A DNA stretch of 64,000 nt from UBA940 sp031547885 (GTDB lineage: Bacteria > Bacteroidota > Bacteroidia > Bacteroidales > Rikenellaceae): positions 1 to 64,000 of the forward strand of contig JAVBRO010000008.1 of NCBI GenBank assembly GCA_031547885.1, in the 5' to 3' direction. This document shows, piece by piece, positions 57,447 through 64,000 of this stretch. A model generated the notes under the pieces. The model saw only the letters and a program-made list of their open reading frames with translations, had not been told where the DNA came from and searched no databases. Position 1 is the stretch's first letter, and each line of letters begins with the position of its first letter. The position numbers and the translations under genes are program-made.

Positions 57447-58076
57447 CTACTTCTCTATAAGGTCCTTATTCTTTCCGCGGTGCACCCAGATGATGATTCC
57501 GACCAGGATCAGCGCCATCGGCGGAAGCATCATCAATCCGTTGTTGGCGTAGAAGCCGCCGTTCTGGATGTACCAGCCGTCGGGAATTATCTGGTAGCCC
57601 CACAGGCTGCCGCTGCCCAGCAGTTCGCGCACGAAACCGACGATAATGAGTATTATACCGTACCCTATGCCGTTGGCCGCACCGTCGATGAACGAGGGCC
57701 ACGGCTTGTTCGCCAGTGCGAAAGCCTCCACTCGGCCCATGATGATACAGTTCGTGATTATAAGCCCCACATAGACCGAGAGCTGTTTGCTGACGTCATA
57801 GACGAAAGCCTTCAGCACCTGGTCGACCAGGATCACCAGGAACGCGATGACCACCAGCTGCACGATTATGCGGATGCGGTTGGGCACGCCCTTGCGGAGC
57901 GCGGACATTATTAGGTTGGCGAAAGCGGTGACCACGGTCACCGACGCGGCCATGACGAAAGCCGGTTTCAGCTGTGCCGTCACTGCGAGGGCCGAACATA
58001 TACCGAGTATCTGGACGATCACGGGATTGTCCTTGCTCAGCGGGCCCAGGAAATATTGCCAGTTCTTACCCTTCAT
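57447..58076 (-). CDS. nqrD: Na+-translocating NADH:quinone reductase subunit D
   Basis: The protein has 209 residues with several membrane segments: DNPVIVQILGICSALAVTAQ with conserved Cys, LIITNCIIMGRVEAFALANK with the second Cys-containing motif, and NGIGYGIILIIVGFVRELLG. It is homologous to NqrE and shares the membrane Fe-S site. It overlaps nqrC by 11 bp. Confidence 0.96.
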   Translation of the reverse strand: MKGKNWQYFLGPLSKDNPVIVQILGICSALAVTAQLKPAFVMAASVTVVTAFANLIMSALRKGVPNRIRIIVQLVVIAFLVILVDQVLKAFVYDVSKQLSVYVGLIITNCIIMGRVEAFALANKPWPSFIDGAANGIGYGIILIIVGFVRELLGSGSLWGYQIIPDGWYIQNGGFYANNGLMMLPPMALILVGIIIWVHRGKNKDLIEK

Positions 58077-58884
58077 TTTTTTCAGTGTTTTCAGTGTTTG
58101 CGACTACGGGAGCGCCCTCTTCGGCATTTTCGCCGGTCCCGGCTTCAACCGCCGGAGCGTCCCTCTTCTGTTTTTCGATATAGGCCCGGTAGTCCTGCAT
58201 GCAGTCGAAGATCATGTGCTCGACCCCGCGCGAGGTGATCGTGCCGCCCGAGATGGCGTCCACCGCCCAGTCGTTGCCCTTCGACGCGCCGCTGCCTTTC
58301 AGCACGGTTATGCCGACCAACTGCCCGTCGCGGAAGAGTTTCTTGCCTGTGAACTGCGAGGAAAATTTCGCTCCGGAGATCTCCGCGCCGAGGCCCGGGG
58401 TTTCGCCCGCATGGTCGAACACCGCGCCGTAGACGGTATCCCAATCGCCTTCCAGAGCCACGTAACCCCACACGGCACCCCAGAGGCCGCTGCCCCACAC
58501 GGGAACGATATAGAGCCGTTTGCCGTCCGCATCGCTGACGAAAACAGGGAGTTCCCTCTGGTCGGCGGGCTTTTCGTATTCGGCCTTCAGGTTTATGAGC
58601 TTTTCGAAAGCGTTGCCCTCGATACGGTCTCCCGCGACGTTCACAAGGAAAGCGTCGACGATATACTTTTCGTATTCTGCGTTGATATATGCCGTCTTGT
58701 CCTTCGCTTTGGCGGCATCCTGCGCAAGGCCCACGCTTGCAAGCACGTCGCCTTTCTTCTCGACCTCCACATTGGCGGCCTGGATGGGCTGCAGCACCAT
58801 CGCCGCAATGGCAAGGACCGCCGCAACCACAACCACCATCACCGTGGCGTAGATTATTATATATGTACTGCTGTTCTTATTCAT
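58066..58884 (-). CDS. nqrC: Na+-translocating NADH:quinone reductase subunit C
   Basis: The protein has 272 residues: one N-terminal membrane segment (YIIIYATVMVVVVAAVLAIA) and a periplasmic FMN-binding domain. AISGGTITSRGVEHM near residue 212 carries the threonine that holds FMN covalently. The C-terminal ~30 residues are acidic and non-conserved. It passes electrons between the Fe-S centres and NqrB. Confidence 0.95.
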   Translation of the reverse strand: MNKNSSTYIIIYATVMVVVVAAVLAIAAMVLQPIQAANVEVEKKGDVLASVGLAQDAAKAKDKTAYINAEYEKYIVDAFLVNVAGDRIEGNAFEKLINLKAEYEKPADQRELPVFVSDADGKRLYIVPVWGSGLWGAVWGYVALEGDWDTVYGAVFDHAGETPGLGAEISGAKFSSQFTGKKLFRDGQLVGITVLKGSGASKGNDWAVDAISGGTITSRGVEHMIFDCMQDYRAYIEKQKRDAPAVEAGTGENAEEGAPVVANTENTEKNEG

Positions 58885-58898
58885 ACTCTGCGCCTCCC

Positions 58899-60086
58899 CT
58901 ATTTTGCAAGTTTGACGATTTTGTTCCTGCGCCTGATGTTCGCTGCCACCACATAATGGTCGACGAGCGGGGCGAGTGCGTTCATAAAGAGAATCGCGAG
59001 CATCATCCCCTCGGGATAGCCCGGATTCACGACCCGGATCAGCACCGCCAGCGCGCCTATCAGGAACCCGACTATGATCTTACCCGTATTGGTCTGCGCG
59101 GCGGTCACAGGGTCGGTGGCCATGAAAACCGCTCCAAAAGCGAAACCGCCCAGCAGCAGGTGGAAGTGCGCGGGCATCTCCAGGTAGGCGCTTCCGCCTA
59201 TCACATTGAACAACAGGCCCATCAGATATCCTCCCGCAAATACGCTCACCATGATCCGCCAGCTCGCCACGCCCGTGAAGAGCAGTATGGCCGCGCCGAT
59301 CATAATGGCGATGAACGAGGTCTCTCCGATGCTTCCCGGGATCGTCCCCACTATCCAGTCCCAGATGTTCGCGTTGGCCAGCGTGTCATGCGCGTTCTCG
59401 CCCAACTGCGTCAGCGGGGTCGCGCCCGAAAAACCGTCCACGTAAGCGCCGCCTTTTTCAAAACCGCGTATCCACACCTTGTCGCCCGAGATGAACGGCG
59501 TGTAGGCGAAGAATACGAATGCGCGGGCCACCAGCGCCGGATTAAAGACATTCATACCGGTCCCGCCGAAGACCTCCTTACCGATAATGACGGCGAAAGC
59601 CACCGCGATGGCGACCATCCACAGGGGAACGTCGATAGGCATGATGAGCGGAACGAGCATCCCGGTGACAAGGTAGCCTTCGTTGACCTCGTGTCCGCGT
59701 TTCTGCGCGAAAGCGAACTCGATGCCGAGGCCCACTATATAAGAGACGAGAATCAGCGGCAGCACGCGCACGAAGCCGTACCACCAGCATCCCCATATCG
59801 AGGTTGCGGAAGCCGCGTCGCCCACAGCGTGGAAATGCTGCAGCCCCGTGTTGTACATCCCGAAAAGCAGCGCGGGCATCAGGGCCATCACCATCACTAT
59901 CATGGTGCGTTTCAGATCGACCGCGTCGCGGATATGCGCGCCCTTCCTGGTCACCGTGTCCGGAACGAACAGGAACGTCTCGAAGGCGTCGAAGGTCGAA
60001 TGCAGGAAGCCCAGTTTACCGCCCTTCTCGAACGGCGGCTTAACCTTGTCGACCATGCCCCTAAGTAATTTATTGATCATATTCAT
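58899..60086 (-). CDS. nqrB: Na+-translocating NADH:quinone reductase subunit B
   Basis: The protein has 395 residues with ten or so membrane segments. DGFSGATPLTQLG (220-223 SGAT) holds the covalent FMN threonine 223. GTGMNVFNPALVARAFVFF and MATDPVTAAQTNTGK are family landmarks. It contains the riboflavin site and most of the Na+ channel. Its start overlaps the nqrA stop (TAATG). Confidence 0.96.
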   Translation of the reverse strand: MNMINKLLRGMVDKVKPPFEKGGKLGFLHSTFDAFETFLFVPDTVTRKGAHIRDAVDLKRTMIVMVMALMPALLFGMYNTGLQHFHAVGDAASATSIWGCWWYGFVRVLPLILVSYIVGLGIEFAFAQKRGHEVNEGYLVTGMLVPLIMPIDVPLWMVAIAVAFAVIIGKEVFGGTGMNVFNPALVARAFVFFAYTPFISGDKVWIRGFEKGGAYVDGFSGATPLTQLGENAHDTLANANIWDWIVGTIPGSIGETSFIAIMIGAAILLFTGVASWRIMVSVFAGGYLMGLLFNVIGGSAYLEMPAHFHLLLGGFAFGAVFMATDPVTAAQTNTGKIIVGFLIGALAVLIRVVNPGYPEGMMLAILFMNALAPLVDHYVVAANIRRRNKIVKLAK

Positions 60087-61447
60087 TAGGACAACTCTTT
60101 AATCATAAGGTTAATACCATTCTGTATGGCGGCCTGCACCTCGGTTTTCGACGGGTCGACGAAATCGCACAGCGCCATATCCTCGGGCAGGACCTCGTAG
60201 ATGCCCAGGTTCTCCATCTTGTCGATATCGCCCGCCATGCACGCCTTCACAAGGTACATCGGGTAGATGTCCATCGGCACGTAGTTTTCCCACAGCCCGG
60301 TCATCACGATCGCGCGGCGGCCGCCGTTGAGGTTGGTGTCGAGGTCGTATTTGCGGCGCGGACAGAGCCACGAAAAATATGTGCGCGAAACCGAGAACTT
60401 GTCGAACCTCGGGGCGATCCATCCCAACAACTCGTAGTGGTCGCCCTCTTCGAGCACCGTTATCTGGTTCGAGTAGAAGGTCATGAATTCGCCGCGCGCG
60501 ACGCTCCGTCCGGTAAGCGCGTTGCCGCTCACGATACGCACCGTGCGCCCCTCTTTCTGCGGCTTGATATTGGAGTTCATCACGAATGACTTGATCTCCG
60601 CGCCGCCGATTATTTTCAAGTAATATGGATTCACGACCTGCGGACCCGACATGGCGATAACCTTCGTCATATCGACCCGGCCCGTGTTGAACAGGCGGCC
60701 GATTATCGCGAGGTTCTGCACGTCGACAGTCCAGACAGTCTCGCCCTTTTTGATCGGGTCGATACGGCCGATCTGCACCCCCACGTTACCGGCAGGATGC
60801 GGTCCTTTGAAAAAGTGCTGCTCGGCGTTGTCCACCCTGTTCAGCACCCCGTCGGTTCCGGCCCGCAGACCCAGATGGACCTTTCCCGCGGTCAGTTTTT
60901 TCAGCACCTCGACACCCTTTTTCAGGTTTTCGAGTTCGCCTTCCAGCACGAAATTCATATCCGGAGCGCACGGCGCCGAATCGAATCCCGACACAAAAAT
61001 GGCCTTGGGAGACGACGCCACATCGGCTATGATGCCGTACGGGCGCTGGATTATCATCGGCCACAGGCCGGAAGCGAGCAGAACCGCCGCGACGTCCGCT
61101 TTCGAGGCTTTGTCGAGCGCCGGAATTTTGAACTCCACGGAGTCCTGTTTGCCGTCGGTTTCGACTACGACATTGAGGAGTTTGCGTTTGTCGCCCCTGC
61201 GGATCTCCGAGACCACACCGCTGACCGGCGAAGTGAATAAGATCTCCTCGTCGGCCTTATCGAAGAACAACGGGGAACCGGCTTTCACCCTGTCGCCCTC
61301 GCGGACGAGCAGTTTTGGAACGACGCCCTCGAAATCGGTCGGCGACACGGCATAGGTATCCGAACCACAGGCCGTTATGAGTTTCGGCACGGGCGCTCCC
61401 TGCAGGTGAATGTCGAGTCCTTTTCTCAGTTTGATGATTTTCGACAT
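60086..61447 (-). CDS. nqrA: Na+-translocating NADH:quinone reductase subunit A
   Basis: From the ATG at 61447 the 453-residue protein starts MSKIIKLRKGLDIHLQGAP, as in other NqrA. KLLVREGDRVKAGSPLFFDK, GPHPAGNVGVQIGRIDP and FYSNQITVLEEGD are conserved. It is the cytoplasmic quinone-binding subunit. It heads the operon, behind a well-formed promoter. Confidence 0.95.
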   Translation of the reverse strand: MSKIIKLRKGLDIHLQGAPVPKLITACGSDTYAVSPTDFEGVVPKLLVREGDRVKAGSPLFFDKADEEILFTSPVSGVVSEIRRGDKRKLLNVVVETDGKQDSVEFKIPALDKASKADVAAVLLASGLWPMIIQRPYGIIADVASSPKAIFVSGFDSAPCAPDMNFVLEGELENLKKGVEVLKKLTAGKVHLGLRAGTDGVLNRVDNAEQHFFKGPHPAGNVGVQIGRIDPIKKGETVWTVDVQNLAIIGRLFNTGRVDMTKVIAMSGPQVVNPYYLKIIGGAEIKSFVMNSNIKPQKEGRTVRIVSGNALTGRSVARGEFMTFYSNQITVLEEGDHYELLGWIAPRFDKFSVSRTYFSWLCPRRKYDLDTNLNGGRRAIVMTGLWENYVPMDIYPMYLVKACMAGDIDKMENLGIYEVLPEDMALCDFVDPSKTEVQAAIQNGINLMIKELS

Positions 61448-61520
61448 ATCTGTCCTTAAAAGAATATTATTGTAATTTAAGTTGGCGAACGAAAGGTGCA
61501 AATCATTGCAAAACTAATCG

Positions 61521-61552
61521 CAAATGTAACTAAAAAAAGTGAACGGCATAAA
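61521..61552 (-). promoter_or_regulatory. Promoter of the nqr operon
   Basis: On the minus strand TTTA (61549-61552) lies 20 bp upstream of TACATTTG (61521-61528), a good Bacteroidetes -33/-7 pair. A ~65-nt leader precedes nqrA. Confidence 0.65.
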
Positions 61553-61628
61553 CCCTCTGTTAGAAAAATAACAAACCCCTGCAAAAAAGATCACAGGTTG
61601 CAGATCGAATATAATAACTGTATGTATA

Positions 61629-62072
61629 TTACTTTATATCCTCGGGTAAAATCTCGAAAGTCCAACCGGATCTCGGATCGTCGCTATTCCCATTGTAATG
61701 CGAGGATTTCCATGACGAGACATTAAAGAATTGTTTGCCGGAGTAATTTTTATCAGAACATCTCCACTGTTTCAAAGAGGTGCCGTCCGATGAAAGTATT
61801 TCGAAAACGATATTTTCTTCCGCCCAGCCAGGCCAGTTAACCAACAGCACATCGAAAGCGGGACTATCGCCAAAACCTTCCCTGTAATAAATCTCGCGTT
61901 CGGCCCCCGGAGAAAGCACATTGGAAAGCGTATATGGATAGAACGGCGGCGGCGAGAGTTTGATAGTTTGATTTGTGGCGTTTTTCACAATCCATGTTGT
62001 AAAATATTCGTCACGATATTTACAGCCTGCACATATCGCGGCAATACCCAAACAAAGTATTATCTTTTTCAT
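61629..62072 (-). CDS. Small lipoprotein, paralogue C
   Basis: The protein has 147 residues: MKKIILCLGIAAICAGC with lipobox IAAICAGC-like end, then WIVKNATNQTIKLSPPPFYP, LSPGAEREIYYREG, NIVFEILSSDGTSLKQW and SGKQFFNVSSW. The next two genes encode the same plan, so the three are tandem duplicates. Function unknown; the strand-rich body is likely a small beta-sandwich at the outer membrane. Confidence 0.75.
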   Translation of the reverse strand: MKKIILCLGIAAICAGCKYRDEYFTTWIVKNATNQTIKLSPPPFYPYTLSNVLSPGAEREIYYREGFGDSPAFDVLLVNWPGWAEENIVFEILSSDGTSLKQWRCSDKNYSGKQFFNVSSWKSSHYNGNSDDPRSGWTFEILPEDIK

Positions 62073-62551
62073 ATCTCCGTTTGTTGTTCTATATCCCCGG
62101 GCAGAATCTCAAAAGACCAAGATTCTCTCTTCTTTCTCCTTTTATCGTGGTCATAAGAGTGTGTCCATGACAATGGACTGAAGAAATTTCTGACAGATGA
62201 ATTATAGTAATAGTACCTGTTATCTTCCGTAAACTCCCACTTCTTCAACAGTGTTCCATCTGAGGCTAAGACGTCGAAAGATATATCTGTTTCCGGCAGA
62301 CCGCGCCAACATATCATAATCATTTCGAAATATGACTTGTACTCATATTCCCCTCGCGAGTAAAGATTAACTTCCGCTCCCGGAGCCAGGGAATGCGGAT
62401 CGGTCCCGCCATAAGGCGGCGGTGTTATCGTCAGAGTCCGCTCCGTGGAGTTTTTCACAGACCATACAGTGCCATAATATATCTTTTCAGGCTCCGGGGC
62501 ACATCGGACGCACGCCATAACAACAGCAGACAATAAAATCAACCTTTTCAT
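62069..62551 (-). CDS. Small lipoprotein, paralogue B
   Basis: The protein has 160 residues: MKRLILLSAVVMACVRC signal with candidate lipid Cys, then WSVKNSTERTLTITPPPYGG, LAPGAEVNLYSRGEYE, DISFDVLASDGTLLKKWEF and VRNFFSPLSW. It overlaps paralogue C by 4 bp (ATGA), confirming co-translation. Confidence 0.75.
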   Translation of the reverse strand: MKRLILLSAVVMACVRCAPEPEKIYYGTVWSVKNSTERTLTITPPPYGGTDPHSLAPGAEVNLYSRGEYEYKSYFEMIMICWRGLPETDISFDVLASDGTLLKKWEFTEDNRYYYYNSSVRNFFSPLSWTHSYDHDKRRKKRESWSFEILPGDIEQQTEI

Positions 62552-62571
62552 ACCGGTAACATCATTTATAG

Positions 62572-63030
62572 TTATTGAATGTCGTTCTGCCCGAGCTCAA
62601 AAACCCATGTAACCTTAATCTCGTCCACTCTTTCACCGGGTGATTGAGAGTCTGTCCAGAAAGATTCATTGAAGAACTGTTTACCCGGCGAATCACGATC
62701 CGTATAATCCCACCTCTTCAACGGGGTGCCGTCATCAGACAACACTTCAAAAGATATGTTCCCCTCTGCATAACCACTCCATGCCCTATGTTTAAGCAGC
62801 GATTGAAAAACGGGCATCTTCGATATTTCATAGGTATCCGTACATAATTCCACCTTACCTCCCGGCGCAAGATTGTATGGCTGGATCGTCTGTTTTCCGG
62901 GCTTTATGATCAATGTTTGAGTCGTGGTGTTTTTCACGACCCACGCTCCATGATTCTCAATTGGACGCGACTGGTCATCGCATTCGAAACCCATGCACAA
63001 AATCCCTAAAAGCAGTATCAGTTTCTTCAT
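62572..63030 (-). CDS. Small lipoprotein, paralogue A
   Basis: The protein has 152 residues: MKKLILLLGILCMGFEC with Cys at the end of the signal, then WVVKNTTTQTLIIKPGKQTI, LAPGGKVELCTDTYE, NISFEVLSDDGTPLKRWDYTD and GKQFFNESFWTDSQSP. It is the first of the three in reading direction, 20 bp before paralogue B. Confidence 0.75.
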   Translation of the reverse strand: MKKLILLLGILCMGFECDDQSRPIENHGAWVVKNTTTQTLIIKPGKQTIQPYNLAPGGKVELCTDTYEISKMPVFQSLLKHRAWSGYAEGNISFEVLSDDGTPLKRWDYTDRDSPGKQFFNESFWTDSQSPGERVDEIKVTWVFELGQNDIQ

Positions 63031-63159
63031 GATTATAATTATGATTTTAGGCTTGAACTCTATGCAAGGTAAGCAATATCACAACGATATCCAAATTGTC
63101 CACAAAAAAGAAAGGCCGCCGAAGCAGCCTATAATTAACCTTCACGAAACCGTCACTGA

Positions 63160-63705
63160 TTATTCCACGCGGCGGATAAGTTCGCCGCCCGTGCGGATGG
63201 CATCCTCGTTGGCGGGAATAAGGCGGTGGGAACGTTCTGGCAGGGATTTTTTCAGACCCGCGACCACGCTCTCCATCGTGACCACCGGACGCACCTTCAG
63301 GTAGCCGCCCAGCACCATCGTGTTGAACACGCGGATCATCCCCCGTTTCGCCGCCTCTTCGGTCGCATCGATAGTGTAGACCTCGATGTCACGGCGCACG
63401 GGATGGCGGGAGATGCCGTTGGTGTCGTAGATCAGCACGCCGCCCGGCTTTACCATAGGCTCGAACTTCTCCATGCTCTGCTGGTTGAGAATGATAGCAG
63501 TGTCGTACTCGTGTGCGATGGGCGAACTGACCGGCTTGTCGCTCAGTATCACGGTCACATTGGCCGTCCCGCCGCGCATTTCGGGCCCGTAGGATGGCAT
63601 CCAGCTCACGTCATACCCCTGCATCACTCCCGAATAGGCAAGTATCTTGCCCATCGAAAGCACCCCCTGTCCGCCGAAACCGGCTATTATTACCGTTTCT
63701 TTCAC
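63160..63705 (-). CDS. 2-oxoacid:ferredoxin oxidoreductase gamma subunit
   Basis: A GTG at 63705 gives VKETVIIAGFGGQGVLSMGK, the invariant opening of the gamma subunit. GPEMRGGTANVTVILSDKPVSSP and YDTAIILNQQSMEKFEPMVKPGG (in part) confirm it; 181 residues is the normal length. The frame is open further upstream through a heptamer repeat tract to an ATG at 63846, but that would overlap the beta gene and add repeat-encoded NYELR sequence, so GTG is preferred. The closest named relatives are 2-oxoglutarate (Kor) enzymes. Confidence 0.88.
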   Translation of the reverse strand: MKETVIIAGFGGQGVLSMGKILAYSGVMQGYDVSWMPSYGPEMRGGTANVTVILSDKPVSSPIAHEYDTAIILNQQSMEKFEPMVKPGGVLIYDTNGISRHPVRRDIEVYTIDATEEAAKRGMIRVFNTMVLGGYLKVRPVVTMESVVAGLKKSLPERSHRLIPANEDAIRTGGELIRRVE

Positions 63706-63750
63706 AATTGAAAATTGAAAATTGAAAATGAATCCGTAATCTGAATTTCG

Positions 63751-63789
63751 TAATTCGTAATTCGTAATTCGTAATTCGTAATTCGTAAT
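63751..63789. repeat. Tandem heptanucleotide repeat AATTCGT
   Basis: Five full copies of AATTCGT plus a partial one lie between the beta and gamma subunit genes, followed towards gamma by CAATTTT-type repeats (63706-63728). Confidence 0.85.
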
Positions 63790-64000
63790 TAAATATTCTT
63801 TATGTCCCCCAGATGGTAGAACGGGAACATATTCTCTTCCATCCACTTGTTGGCGTCGACGGGCGACATTTTCCAGCCGCTGTTGCAGCTCGACACCATC
63901 TCGACGAACGACAGCCCCTTGCCCGCCATCGAATTTTCGAAAGCCAGACGGAGCGCTTTCTTGGCCTTGCGGGCCGCCGCGGGCGACTGAACGCTTTGGC
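63789..64000 (-). CDS. 2-oxoacid:ferredoxin oxidoreductase beta subunit, C-terminal part
   Basis: The gene runs off the window; only ~69 C-terminal residues are visible: KAKKALRLAFENSMAGKG, LSFVEMVSSCNSGWKMSPVD, ANKWMEENMFPFYHLGDIKN. These are the closing segments of the TPP-binding beta subunit of 2-oxoglutarate:ferredoxin oxidoreductase. It precedes the gamma gene in reading direction, the usual order. Confidence 0.82.
   Translation of the reverse strand, partial: QSVQSPAAARKAKKALRLAFENSMAGKGLSFVEMVSSCNSGWKMSPVDANKWMEENMFPFYHLGDIKNI

Overview
The window looks like one stretch of a Bacteroidales chromosome, most likely Alistipes or a close Rikenellaceae relative. That is an inference from several signs: high GC with short AT-rich gaps, -7 promoter boxes of the Bacteroidetes form TAnnTTTG, FISUMP and RteC-like proteins, a DUF3822 gene next to rsmD, and a complete nqrABCDEF operon. 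No rRNA gene or CRISPR array is present. Two tandem tRNA-Asp genes lie at 43.7-43.9 kb.

Region 1 (1-4.7 kb, + strand) holds a partial FISUMP surface protein, a thioredoxin-like lipoprotein, a small lipoprotein and three paralogous cupin proteins. The cupins resemble the sensor halves of AraC regulators but have no DNA-binding domain. Whether this block is host DNA or element cargo cannot be settled here.

Region 2 (about 4.75-43.5 kb) is a largely intact HK97-type siphovirus prophage. From left to right it carries: an RteC-like gene and an excisionase-like HTH gene; a lambda O/P-like replication pair whose initiator gene contains iterons next to an AT-rich tract; HNH and BRO genes and a first tyrosine recombinase; terminase; a C5 methyltransferase with a long overlapping gene; a PP-loop enzyme; portal, protease and capsid; connector and tail-tube genes; a tail chaperone with a textbook -1 frameshift site; a candidate u-spanin; two adenine or N4-cytosine type methyltransferases; a cassette-like block of ten small genes (25.4-29.9 kb); a large tail protein; a lysis pair; tape measure; tail fibres; and a convergent IntDOT-like integrase beside the tRNA-Asp genes. 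Three short low-GC genes interrupt the late operon on the opposite strand.

Three regulatory patterns stand out. First, three intergenic palindromes GGGAC-NNT-GTCCC each lie 23-24 bp upstream of a TAnnTTTG-like -7 box, before the methyltransferase, portal and tail genes. They look like a phage-specific late promoter class. Second, a translated-looking leader occurs five times: four times before small accessory genes and once upstream of the integrase. Third, a 314-bp gap at 16.4-16.7 kb can fold into a pseudoknot-like RNA behind its own promoter.

Region 3 (44-64 kb) is host core: rsmD, DUF3822, a RecD-like helicase, a DUF4279 gene, mutS, a palindromic MITE-like repeat, an internally duplicated secreted protein, glpF and glpK, nqrFEDCBA (minus strand, own promoter and terminator), three tandem paralogous lipoproteins, and the gamma and beta subunits of a 2-oxoacid:ferredoxin oxidoreductase running off the right edge.
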